This document shows, piece after piece, positions 6,438-12,432 of a DNA stretch of 15,621 nt (its first letter is position 1; each line of letters starts with the position of its first letter). Position numbers and translations under genes: made by a program. The notes under the pieces are model-generated. The model was not told where the DNA came from. It worked only from the letters and a program-made list of their open reading frames with translations, and searched no databases. The DNA is from Ardenticatenales bacterium (GTDB taxonomy: Bacteria > Chloroflexota > Anaerolineae > Promineifilales > UBA4811): positions 1 through 15,621 of the forward strand of contig WSZX01000222.1 in assembly GCA_013139935.1 (NCBI GenBank). Reading direction: 5' to 3'.

Positions 6438-7862
6438 TCACACGCCAAAGTACAGTTTCATCTCGTACGGGTGCGGCCGGTTTCGCACCGCATAATACTC
6501 TTCATTCATCTTGTGATCAATCCAGTCTGCGATCAACTCGTCGTCGAACACGTCCCCAACTCGCAGGAATGCATCATCCTCCGCCAATGCATCGAGAGCC
6601 TCCTTGAGGGACGATGGCAGCGGTTTGATGCGTCGGAGTTGCTCCGGCGTCCAGCCAAATATGTTTTCGTCAATGGGGCCGAATCCGTGCTCGGTAGGGT
6701 CGATCTTGTTGCGGATGCCGTCAATCCCGGCCATGAGTTGCGCTGCGATCATGAGGTACCCGTTTCCGGTCGCATCAGGCGGGCGGAACTCGAAGCGAGC
6801 CGTCTCTGGTTGGTCGGCGTACTTTGGGATACGCACGGCCGCGCTGCGGTTTCCCAGGCTGAAAAAGGCGTTCGCCGGCGCTTCATATCCCGGTACCAAA
6901 CGCCGGTAGGAGTTCGTGGACGGATTGGTGAAGGCCAGAATAGCTGGGCTGTGCGACAGCAGCCCCCCGATGTAGTAGAGCCCGTCTTGGCTGAGGTTTC
7001 CATAGCCATTCGGATCGTAGAACAGGTTCTTTCCCTCCTTGAATAGCTGCTGGTGAAAGTGCATTCCGTTCCCCGCTTCGCCAAAGAGTGGCTTGGGCAT
7101 GAAGCTGGTTGTTTTGCCGGCCGCGTGCGCCACCATCTTGGTCGCGTATTTGACCTTCATGATCATGTCCCCCGTGGCAACTGCTCCCCGCATCATCGGG
7201 GTCTCGATCTCACATTGGCCTGGCCCCCCGACCTCGTGGTGGTGGTACTTGACCGGTACCGCCATGGCTTCCAGAATGGTGGTCATCCGCGTGCGCAACT
7301 GGTACAGTGCATCCCTGGGAGGGATGGCGTGGTATCCGCCATGAAGCGGAATATAGTGTCCATGGCCGCCCTCGTTGCTCAACCAATCCGCTTCGGCGCT
7401 CTCTACCCGGTAGCCGGAGCGGTTGATTTCGTTCTCGAATGCCACCGTGTCAAAGACATAGAATTCGAATTCTGGCCCCCAGCGGCTCTCGTCGGCGATG
7501 CCGGTCTCTCGCAGGTGCTCTTCGGCGCGGCGTGCGATGTTGCGCGGGTCGCGGAAAAAGACTCTCTTGGTATCGGCCTCTAATGTGTATCCAATGAAGC
7601 TCAGCGTCGGCACTTCCCAGAACGGGTCCAGAAAGCCGGTGGATAGATCGGGCACCGTCACCATATCCCCGGCCTTTACACTCTTTAGTCCCACGCTGGA
7701 TCCGTCGAATCCGAGGCCATCTCTCATTAATCGAGGGGAGAACTGAGTGGCAGGCAAGGTGACGTGTCGCCAGCGTCCCCATAGATCTGCGAACTTGAGG
7801 TCAATCATGCAGATGTTGTTGTCTCGAATGTAGGCGGCCGCATCGTCGAAATCGGCGAACAT
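6438..7862 (-). CDS. glnA: Type I glutamine synthetase
   Basis: A 474-residue type I glutamine synthetase that makes glutamine from glutamate, ammonia and ATP as a cytosolic dodecamer. The N-terminal beta-grasp carries DLKFADLWGRWRHVTLP and GFDGSS. Catalytic blocks include GPEFEFYVFD, HHHEVGGPGQCEIE, GNGMHFHQQL, the glutamate loop NPSTNSYRRLVPGYEAP, the NRSAAVRIP arginine region and RFEFRPPDATGNGYL. The segment with SAEADWLSNEGGHGHYIP resembles the extra segment of the beta subtype. The tyrosine that is adenylylated in enteric enzymes (in NLYDLPPEE) is replaced by Phe402 in NIFGWTPEQ, so control by adenylylation is not expected. The ATG at 7862 is preceded by AGGGAG (7868-7873) with a 5-nt gap. 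A near-consensus promoter lies about 40 bp upstream. The divergent neighbour is a histidine kinase; the next gene downstream is an unknown membrane protein. Confidence 0.97.
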   Translation of the reverse strand: MFADFDDAAAYIRDNNICMIDLKFADLWGRWRHVTLPATQFSPRLMRDGLGFDGSSVGLKSVKAGDMVTVPDLSTGFLDPFWEVPTLSFIGYTLEADTKRVFFRDPRNIARRAEEHLRETGIADESRWGPEFEFYVFDTVAFENEINRSGYRVESAEADWLSNEGGHGHYIPLHGGYHAIPPRDALYQLRTRMTTILEAMAVPVKYHHHEVGGPGQCEIETPMMRGAVATGDMIMKVKYATKMVAHAAGKTTSFMPKPLFGEAGNGMHFHQQLFKEGKNLFYDPNGYGNLSQDGLYYIGGLLSHSPAILAFTNPSTNSYRRLVPGYEAPANAFFSLGNRSAAVRIPKYADQPETARFEFRPPDATGNGYLMIAAQLMAGIDGIRNKIDPTEHGFGPIDENIFGWTPEQLRRIKPLPSSLKEALDALAEDDAFLRVGDVFDDELIADWIDHKMNEEYYAVRNRPHPYEMKLYFGV

Positions 7863-7900
7863 CTCCGCTCCCTTCCTTGTTGGCAGTTCAGTGTGCTGCC

Positions 7901-7929
7901 AGTATAGACTCTGCCCGTTTCATTGTCAA
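7901..7929 (-). promoter_or_regulatory. glnA promoter
   Basis: On the minus strand: TTGACA (7929-7924), a 17-bp spacer, then TATACT (7906-7901). The -35 is a perfect match, the -10 matches at five of six positions and the spacing is ideal. Transcription should start near 7894, giving a leader of about 30 nt before the ATG at 7862. Its -35 box overlaps the -35 box of the divergent kinase promoter. Confidence 0.8.
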
Positions 7930-7952
7930 GAAGGGCTCCACTGTGCTATAAT
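7923..7952 (+). promoter_or_regulatory. Promoter of the sensor kinase gene
   Basis: On the plus strand: TTGTCA (7923-7928), an 18-bp spacer, then a perfect TATAAT (7947-7952). TGC directly before the -10 (7944-7946) fits an extended -10 element, which would offset the longer spacer. Transcription should start near 7959, leaving a leader of about 93 nt. The -35 shares six base pairs (7923-7928 against 7924-7929) with the glnA -35 on the other strand. Confidence 0.75.
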
Positions 7953-7987
7953 GCCAGCCAAGGTCCGCAGAGAGGATCTCCCTGCAT

Positions 7988-8019
7988 CTTGCCCGATGAA
8001 CATCGGTCGATGTGGCAAG
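7988..8019 (+). repeat. Nested inverted repeats in the kinase mRNA leader
   Basis: An outer stem CTTGCC (7988-7993) / GGCAAG (8014-8019) encloses three alternating units: CGATG (7994-7998), CATCG (8001-8005) and CGATG (8008-8012). The middle unit can pair with either side. ACATCG-GT-CGATGT (8000-8013) is also a near-perfect dyad in DNA. It lies between the predicted transcription start and the ATG at 8052, so it may be a protein-binding site or a leader structure, or be chance. Confidence 0.3.
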
Positions 8020-8051
8020 TTGTACCCTAATAGCCCCGAGCACGGACACGC

Positions 8052-10484
8052 ATGGGCGGCGAGCGAATACTCGTAATCGACGACAGCAAGTACATGAGTG
8101 CGTTCTTGACGGACAGTGCGCTGCCTTCTCTGGGGTATCAGTCTCTCGTGGCCAGCACCGGACAGCGAGCTTTGGAACTCGTTTCTGCCGAAAAGCCAGA
8201 TGCTATTCTGTTAGACCTGAATCTCCCGGACATGGACGGCCTTGATGTGGTGCGCCAACTGGCCAAAGTGAAGAACCAAGTGCCTATCATCCTGATGACT
8301 GCTTACGGGTCAGAGCAGGTAGCGGTGGAAGCGTTTCGGTTGGGAGTGCGTGACTATCTCTCCAAACCGATTGATCTGGATGAGGTCGCCAATGCTCTCG
8401 AACGGGCACTACATGCGCCCCGCCTGCAACGTGACAGGCGGCAACTGGCGGTCGATTTGCGCCGGACGAGTATGGAACTCCGGCGGCAGGCTGGCCAGGT
8501 TGCCACCCTGGCCGGTGTTGGCCGCACCATCACTGCCTCGCTAGACTTGGACCGGATTCTTGCCCGCGTCATCGAGGCAGCCATCCAGTCGTGCCAGGCA
8601 GAGGAGGCGACTGTCTGGCTGCTGGAGGGGACCCGCGAGAGTCTGGTTATGGTGGCCGAAACGGGGATAGATCAGACTGACAACCCGCTGCCTCGGTTGA
8701 CGCAGGTGAAGGTGCAGGATGCTCTGGCCGGCGAGGCGGTCCGTACACGCCAGCCGATCCGGGCAGCCGATCTGGAAGAGGGAATCAAGTTCAAGACCGG
8801 TTATCTGGTCAAGGCGGTGATGTACGTCCCGCTGTTGATCCAGGATCGCTGCCTGGGTGTCGTCTCGGTGGCCAATCGGGACTCACAGCGTGCCTTCCAG
8901 AAATCGGACCTGGCGAACCTCCAGGCCTTGGCTGACTATGCTGCGATTGCGATAGAGAACGCACGGCTTTATCACGCAACCAATGATTCGCTCCAGAAGC
9001 GATTGGCAGAACTGGCCGCCATCCGTGAGGTATCAGAGGCGGTGGCAACGCTAGACCTTGACATCCTGCTCCATCGCGCCATGAGCCTTATCCACAAGAC
9101 GCTCAACGTGGCGGCCGCTACGCTTTTTCTGGCTGACCAGGCTCAAACGCACCTGCACTTTGCCCTCTGCTCCAATCTGGATGCCGGGCGTGTGACTGTC
9201 CGCCGTGTACCCTTTGGGAGAGGGTTGATCGGGAGCTGCGCCAAGGATGGCACCAGTTACTTTACCAACGACCCCAGCAGTCATGCGTTGTATGTGCCCG
9301 AGATTGACCAGGCAGCCGGCTCTGAAACACACTCGTTGCTGGTCATGCCGCTGACAATCAAGGACCGGGTCATTGGGGTGATCGGGTTGGTGAACAAACG
9401 GGCGGCCCCGTTTGATGAACAGGACGTGGCCTTGCTGCGGGCGATGGGGACGCCGATTGGGGCAGCGGTGGATGGCTCGCGATTGTTTGACCAGATCACA
9501 CGGGATCGGGCGACGTTGCGCGCTGTGCTGGATGGGAGCCCCAACCCGATCCTGATTGTCAATCATTCCGGTGAGACCCTATCGTGCAATCCGGCCGCCC
9601 GCGAGCTGTTTTCCATCTCTGCCGGCCCGGTCGGCGAACCGAGGTTGGAGGATGTCACTGGTGTTCCCCGGCTCGGCGAGCTGGTCGCTCAAGGCCGTGT
9701 GGTTACGGAAGAGATCGCCCTGGCGGAGAGCACCTTTCTCACCAGCACTGCACCCATCGTCGGCGTCGGATCCGTAATCGTGATGCAGGACATTACCTAT
9801 CTCAAGGAACTGGACAAGGCCAAATCGGAATTCGTCACCACTGTCTCCCACGATTTGCGTTCGCCGCTGGCTTCGATCATCGGTTTCACTGAACTGCTGT
9901 CAGAGGTGGGCCCGCTGAGTGAGCGGCAGCAAGAGTTTGTTGATCTGACGACCGAAGCGGCCAAGAACATGAAGCGGATGATCGATGATCTACTGGACTT
10001 GGCCAGGATCGAGGCCGGGTTGAGCTTGGCTCCTGATCGGTGTGACCTGGCAGCCATTGCGCAGGCAGTGGTGGCTGGTCTTCAGGGGCTGGCCGCGAGG
10101 AACGACATCGAACTCTTCTTGATCCAGCGAGGGAAGATACCGAAAGTGGTCGGGGTCGCCGATCAACTCCGCCGTGCTGTGGAGAACCTGGTGGGGAATG
10201 CGCTCAAGTACACTCCCCCTGGTGGCCGGGTCCGCGTTGGGTTGCAGGAGGCGGACAGGACCCTCTATCTGGTTGTCACGGACACTGGCCGCGGCATCCC
10301 GGAGAGCGCACTGCCGTACGTCTTTGACAGATTCTACCGCGTTGATGAGGATCGGGAGACGGCCGGGAGCGGGCTGGGATTAGCCATAGCAAAGTCGATT
10401 GCAGAGGCCCACGGGGGAACGATATCGGTTCGTAGCCAGCGGGGGAAAGGCAGTGTGTTCGCTATTGCCTTGCCGCTCGAGTAG
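8052..10484 (+). CDS. Hybrid sensor histidine kinase: receiver, two GAF, PAS, kinase
   Basis: A soluble 810-residue hybrid histidine kinase. Domains in order are: an N-terminal receiver (about 4-120) with Asp10, Asp11, phospho-acceptor Asp55, Thr83 and Lys105; a short charged linker; a GAF domain (about 155-305); a second GAF (about 320-480); a PAS domain (about 490-585); the HisKA dimerisation helix pair with His600 in SHDLRSPLASIIGF; and an ATP-binding domain (about 695-808) with Asn716 in NLVGNALKYTPP, DTGRGIP and GSGLGLAIAKS. All catalytic residues are present, so it should be active. No membrane helices are seen, so the signal is probably cytosolic, a small ligand or redox state sensed by GAF or PAS. 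No DNA-binding response regulator is nearby; the receiver first suggests it takes phosphate from another kinase or is regulated by one. The ATG at 8052 is the first possible start after an in-frame stop at 8031; its Shine-Dalgarno is poor. It is transcribed divergently from glnA. Confidence 0.95.
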   Translation: MGGERILVIDDSKYMSAFLTDSALPSLGYQSLVASTGQRALELVSAEKPDAILLDLNLPDMDGLDVVRQLAKVKNQVPIILMTAYGSEQVAVEAFRLGVRDYLSKPIDLDEVANALERALHAPRLQRDRRQLAVDLRRTSMELRRQAGQVATLAGVGRTITASLDLDRILARVIEAAIQSCQAEEATVWLLEGTRESLVMVAETGIDQTDNPLPRLTQVKVQDALAGEAVRTRQPIRAADLEEGIKFKTGYLVKAVMYVPLLIQDRCLGVVSVANRDSQRAFQKSDLANLQALADYAAIAIENARLYHATNDSLQKRLAELAAIREVSEAVATLDLDILLHRAMSLIHKTLNVAAATLFLADQAQTHLHFALCSNLDAGRVTVRRVPFGRGLIGSCAKDGTSYFTNDPSSHALYVPEIDQAAGSETHSLLVMPLTIKDRVIGVIGLVNKRAAPFDEQDVALLRAMGTPIGAAVDGSRLFDQITRDRATLRAVLDGSPNPILIVNHSGETLSCNPAARELFSISAGPVGEPRLEDVTGVPRLGELVAQGRVVTEEIALAESTFLTSTAPIVGVGSVIVMQDITYLKELDKAKSEFVTTVSHDLRSPLASIIGFTELLSEVGPLSERQQEFVDLTTEAAKNMKRMIDDLLDLARIEAGLSLAPDRCDLAAIAQAVVAGLQGLAARNDIELFLIQRGKIPKVVGVADQLRRAVENLVGNALKYTPPGGRVRVGLQEADRTLYLVVTDTGRGIPESALPYVFDRFYRVDEDRETAGSGLGLAIAKSIAEAHGGTISVRSQRGKGSVFAIALPLE

Positions 10485-10883
10485 CTGGTTCTGGCAACCG
10501 TCCTGATGTATCAGGGCTTCGCCAACACCGCGAACTGTGCTTCTCGAGCTTGATCCAGTCGATGGTGACGTGGGCTCAGGGACCGTAACCGGTGCCGGCC
10601 CCGTTGAATGCTGGCAGCCGTGCATAGCCAGCAACTCGCAAGGGATGATCGGATATCCGCTCTTGTCCTCAACATGCCAGCTCTGCGCCGGGAGCCGGAC
10701 TCTGTTGGATGACCGTCGGAACCGCTGCGCCTTCCGATACGGAACGTCGGTAGGGATCCGGGTGGGTGCGGATGTGGGCTCGGAGGTTGGACCCTGGCTC
10801 AGAGTTGCCGGCCAAGATGTGGGTTGTGGTCCGAAAGCGGCCACCAACATGCTGAAGAGGACTGGCAGATCAGGCATCCGCAT
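10380..10883 (-). CDS. Doubtful Thr/Pro-rich exported protein or remnant
   Basis: An open frame of about 167 codons. From the ATG at 10883 it encodes a moderately hydrophobic start (MPDLPVLFSMLVAAFG), then a Thr/Pro/Ser stretch (TSEPTSAPTRIPTDVP) like the linkers of exported proteins in this window, then a region with no recognisable fold. The Thr/Pro stretch is the main reason to take the minus strand as the coding one. Against it: no Shine-Dalgarno, no clear promoter, and about 100 bp of antisense overlap with the end of the kinase gene. It may be a decayed surface-protein gene whose original frame has been lost, or a chance frame. Confidence 0.25.
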   Translation of the reverse strand: MRMPDLPVLFSMLVAAFGPQPTSWPATLSQGPTSEPTSAPTRIPTDVPYRKAQRFRRSSNRVRLPAQSWHVEDKSGYPIIPCELLAMHGCQHSTGPAPVTVPEPTSPSTGSSSRSTVRGVGEALIHQDGCQNQLLERQGNSEHTAFPPLATNRYRSPVGLCNRLCYG

Positions 10884-11125
10884 ATGATTTGCGGTCAATT
10901 CTGATCGTCCGCGCTATCGGCTTGAGTGCTGCAAGCGCTCTGTACTGTTACAGGGGCAACCGGCCAGCAGTCTCGAGGGGAAAACCAATCGCAACGCGGA
11001 ACTGGTTCTGACCGCCGGCCGGCGCCCTGTCCGTGTATATGGGACGGAAGAGACGGCCAAAAGGTTCCCGGTCGGGGCCGGGCAGGAAAAGCACCATTGC
11101 GCCGGCGATGGTAGCGCCGGCCGGT
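10485..11125. other. Kinase-Nudix gap with no convincing gene
   Basis: Apart from the doubtful minus-strand frame ending at 10380, I see no gene here. CCTGAT-GT-ATCAGG (10502-10515) is an interrupted palindrome 17 bp after the kinase stop, without a T tract. CGCCGGCCGGCG (11013-11024) is a 12-bp palindrome, and GCGCCGGC occurs twice (11099-11106, 11114-11121). A minus-strand frame open from 11157 to 10948 has no start signal. Confidence 0.5.
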
Positions 11126-11670
11126 TCAATGCCCGGAATATGCCAGTAGGGCCAACGCTACCGCGGTCGCCCATGGCAGGCATTTGAACTCGCCGGCCGC
11201 CAGGGCTTCCTCAACTCTGGGGCGGTCGAGGGAGAGCAACTGCTGCTCTTCGAGATCATCGGAATTGGGCTCCACCTTCTCTTGGGCGCCGAGGACGAGG
11301 AACAGGTGCGCTCTGGCAATGCCACGATTGCCTCCTACTGATACTCTCCCAGGCTGATCCAGTCAGATGCCTGATAGCCTGTCTCCTCCAATAGCTCGCG
11401 TTGCGCCGCCGCCAGAGGATCCTCTCCTGGTTCTATGTAGCCGCCCACCGGTGCCAACGAAGTGCCTTCAATGCCGTACTTTGTCTGGCGGAACAGCAGG
11501 AACTGGTCGTCTTCAGTGACCGCGACGACGTTGACAAAGTCAGGTGTGATTACCCACGGCCAGTCAGGAATCACCCTGCCATCGGGCAGTTGGACGGCGT
11601 GGCTCTCCACCACCAGGTACCGGCTGTGATTCAGAATGGTCTTGCGGGATACTGTTTTCCAGGGTTGCAT
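11126..11670 (-). pseudogene. Nudix hydrolase gene broken by a frameshift
   Basis: The first part (11670 down to a TAG at 11337-11335) gives 111 residues with a perfect Nudix box, Gx5Ex7REUxEExGU, read as GYIEPGEDPLAAAQRELLEETGY. It is preceded by the ADP-ribose pyrophosphatase-like SRYLVVESHAVQLPDGR and LLFRQTKYGIE. The family is normally about 170-190 residues, so this product ends too early. The -1 frame continues the protein from about 11338 to a TGA at 11126: VGGNRGIARAHLFLVLGAQE, then a DDLEEQQLLSLDR-like acidic region and a typical C-terminal helix. Joined, the two parts make about 180 residues, the normal size. One missing base near 11338 explains everything. It could be a true mutation, an assembly error or, less likely, programmed frameshifting. 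GAGGA (11681-11685) lies 10 nt before the ATG. The intact enzyme would hydrolyse ADP-ribose or a similar nucleoside diphosphate derivative. Confidence 0.85.
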
Positions 11671-11696
11671 GGGTCAGAATTCCTCGGGTTCGTTGG

Positions 11697-11725
11697 ATAA
11701 TGGGATGCTGGTACACATCGGGCAA
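11697..11725 (-). promoter_or_regulatory. Candidate weak promoter of the Nudix gene
   Basis: On the minus strand: TTGCCC (11725-11720), a 17-bp spacer, then CATTAT (11702-11697). Each box matches the consensus at four of six positions. A transcription start near 11690 would leave a leader of about 20 nt containing the Shine-Dalgarno. Weak boxes with a repeat just upstream fit an activated promoter, but chance is possible. Confidence 0.35.
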
Positions 11726-11736
11726 AGCCTATCTGA

Positions 11737-11758
11737 ACTGAATGAAAACTGAATGAAA
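11737..11758. repeat. Perfect tandem 11-bp direct repeat, possible activator site
   Basis: ACTGAATGAAA occurs twice back to back (11737-11747 and 11748-11758). On the minus strand it reads TTTCATTCAGT twice, so TTCATT recurs every 11 bp, one helical turn. It lies 11 bp upstream of the candidate Nudix -35 box, centred near -58. Direct half-sites spaced by 11 bp are typical of PhoB/OmpR-family response regulators. The regulator is unknown. Confidence 0.45.
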
Positions 11759-11879
11759 CTCGTCGCGGTCGACCCTGGTGGTGGTTCTCCTGTTGACCAC
11801 TGTGGCAGGCGGCAGGGTCCTCATCCTCATGGGTCAGGCTGATGCCCGCAGGCGGCGCATTGGTCTCCAGGTCAATCGT

Positions 11880-12017
11880 CTACTTGCCAGCGTCCTCCAA
11901 CATCATCCTGATCAAGTTTGCGCTCATGTCATGCAGGATGCTACTGGCCGTGTTGATGAGGTGTTTCCCGGTGTCGGAGGATTCGCTCTCCGCTAAAAGC
12001 GCCCGTGGGACTGTCAT
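11880..12017 (-). CDS. Doubtful 45-residue ORF, possibly a gene fragment
   Basis: ATG at 12017 to TAG at 11880. The product is hydrophilic and probably helical, with SILHDMSANLIRMMLEDAGK at its end. Third codon positions are mostly G or C, as in the real genes here, and after the TAG the frame stays open for about 240 nt (beginning TIDLETNAPPAG). This could be the relic of a longer gene with a premature stop. No Shine-Dalgarno is seen and I do not recognise the sequence. Confidence 0.2.
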   Translation of the reverse strand: MTVPRALLAESESSDTGKHLINTASSILHDMSANLIRMMLEDAGK

Positions 12018-12227
12018 CCCGGCCGGCCTGCAGCGTCGCATCGCCTAGCCTTCGGGATGATATGATGGTTCTCCCGGTCAGTCAACCGCGTCGATTCCCT
12101 CTCCTACATCTTCCCCTCCGCAGAGGGAACCGCGTCTTTTCTGTTGTTTGACAGCTTCACGATTTCCTCTGGGCTTTGGATAAAAGTTCGGACACAAGCT
12201 GTTTCCGCGACCATGCCAAGGGATTGG

Positions 12228-12247
12228 GGGGTGTGTGCACACACCCC
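12228..12247. repeat. Perfect 20-bp palindrome
   Basis: GGGGTGTGTGCACACACCCC is a perfect palindrome with its centre between 12237 and 12238. The inner 14 bp alternate purine and pyrimidine. It stands 80 bp upstream of the -35 box of the penicillin-binding protein promoter. It may be an operator for a dimeric regulator; as RNA it would form a hairpin with a TGCA loop, followed after a few bases by the T-rich stretch CTTTCTTTCT on the plus strand. Confidence 0.6.
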
Positions 12248-12306
12248 TGCTAGCTTTCTTTCTGCAGCAGCGCAACTGCAGAGGGGGCGGCGCGTCGTAT
12301 GTATTG

Positions 12307-12417
12307 CTACACCCTCAGTTCCTTGATTGACCGGGTGTAGGCCAGGAGTATAATCGCCAAGATGACAATGAGGGCCGATCCTGCTACCCGTTCGTGGAAC
12401 TCAGCCCAGGTCGGCAT
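12307..12417 (-). CDS. Doubtful 36-residue single-helix membrane peptide
   Basis: ATG at 12417 to TAG at 12307. The product has a polar N-terminus (MPTWAEFHERVAG), one strongly hydrophobic helix (SALIVILAIILLAY) and a basic tail (TRSIKELRV), a convincing shape for a small membrane protein. Against it: no Shine-Dalgarno, no promoter visible in the overlapping start of the penicillin-binding protein gene, and the ORF covers the plus-strand promoter at 12327-12354. More probably a chance frame. Confidence 0.2.
   Translation of the reverse strand: MPTWAEFHERVAGSALIVILAIILLAYTRSIKELRV
12327..12354 (+). promoter_or_regulatory. Strong promoter of the penicillin-binding protein gene
   Basis: TTGACC (12327-12332), a 16-bp spacer, then a perfect TATAAT (12349-12354). 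The expected transcription start is near 12361, leaving a leader of about 72 nt before the ATG at 12433. Confidence 0.7.
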
Positions 12418-12432
12418 CGTCTAGGGGACAGC

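Larger units (their letters stand above)
11671..12326. other. Long intergenic stretch with repeats
   Basis: No secure gene is visible. A plus frame (11778-11996) and a minus frame (11880-12017) are open, but neither has a Shine-Dalgarno or a known family. Inverted repeats are present at TCATCCCG/CGGGATGA (12014-12021, 12053-12060), TTCCCTCT/AGAGGGAA (12095-12102, 12122-12129) and TCTGCAG/CTGCAGA (12261-12267, 12276-12282). AACCGCGTC occurs twice as a direct repeat (12084-12092, 12128-12136). A 20-bp palindrome is listed separately. No tRNA or known RNA was recognised. Confidence 0.5.

Noticed and set aside
8350..8544. Alternative-frame ORFs inside the kinase gene
   Set aside because: They are shadows of the receiver and GAF coding sequence, which is unambiguous in its own frame.
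10948..11157. Minus-strand open frame of about 69 codons beginning RWPYWHIPGIEPAGATIAGA
   Set aside because: It reads like protein but follows a stop, its first ATG is at 11097, and there is no Shine-Dalgarno or recognised family. It may be a relic, but support is too thin.
11778..11996. Plus-strand 72-codon frame with a hydrophobic start (GTG at 11778)
   Set aside because: No Shine-Dalgarno or family match. Codon composition becomes poor in its second half, where the opposite strand looks better.
12148..12184. TTGACA at 12148-12153 with GATAAA at 12179-12184 as a promoter
   Set aside because: The spacer of 25 bp is too long for sigma70, and no better -10 lies at 16-18 bp.
12411..12432. TCGGCATCGTCTAGGGGACA resembles the D-arm region of a tRNA-Glu or tRNA-Gln
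   Set aside because: No matching acceptor stem, anticodon arm or T-loop could be found around it. The bases are explained by the Shine-Dalgarno of the following gene.
12394..12432. GTG at 12394 as the start of the penicillin-binding protein
   Set aside because: There is no Shine-Dalgarno before it, whereas AGGGGA lies 4 nt before the ATG at 12433.
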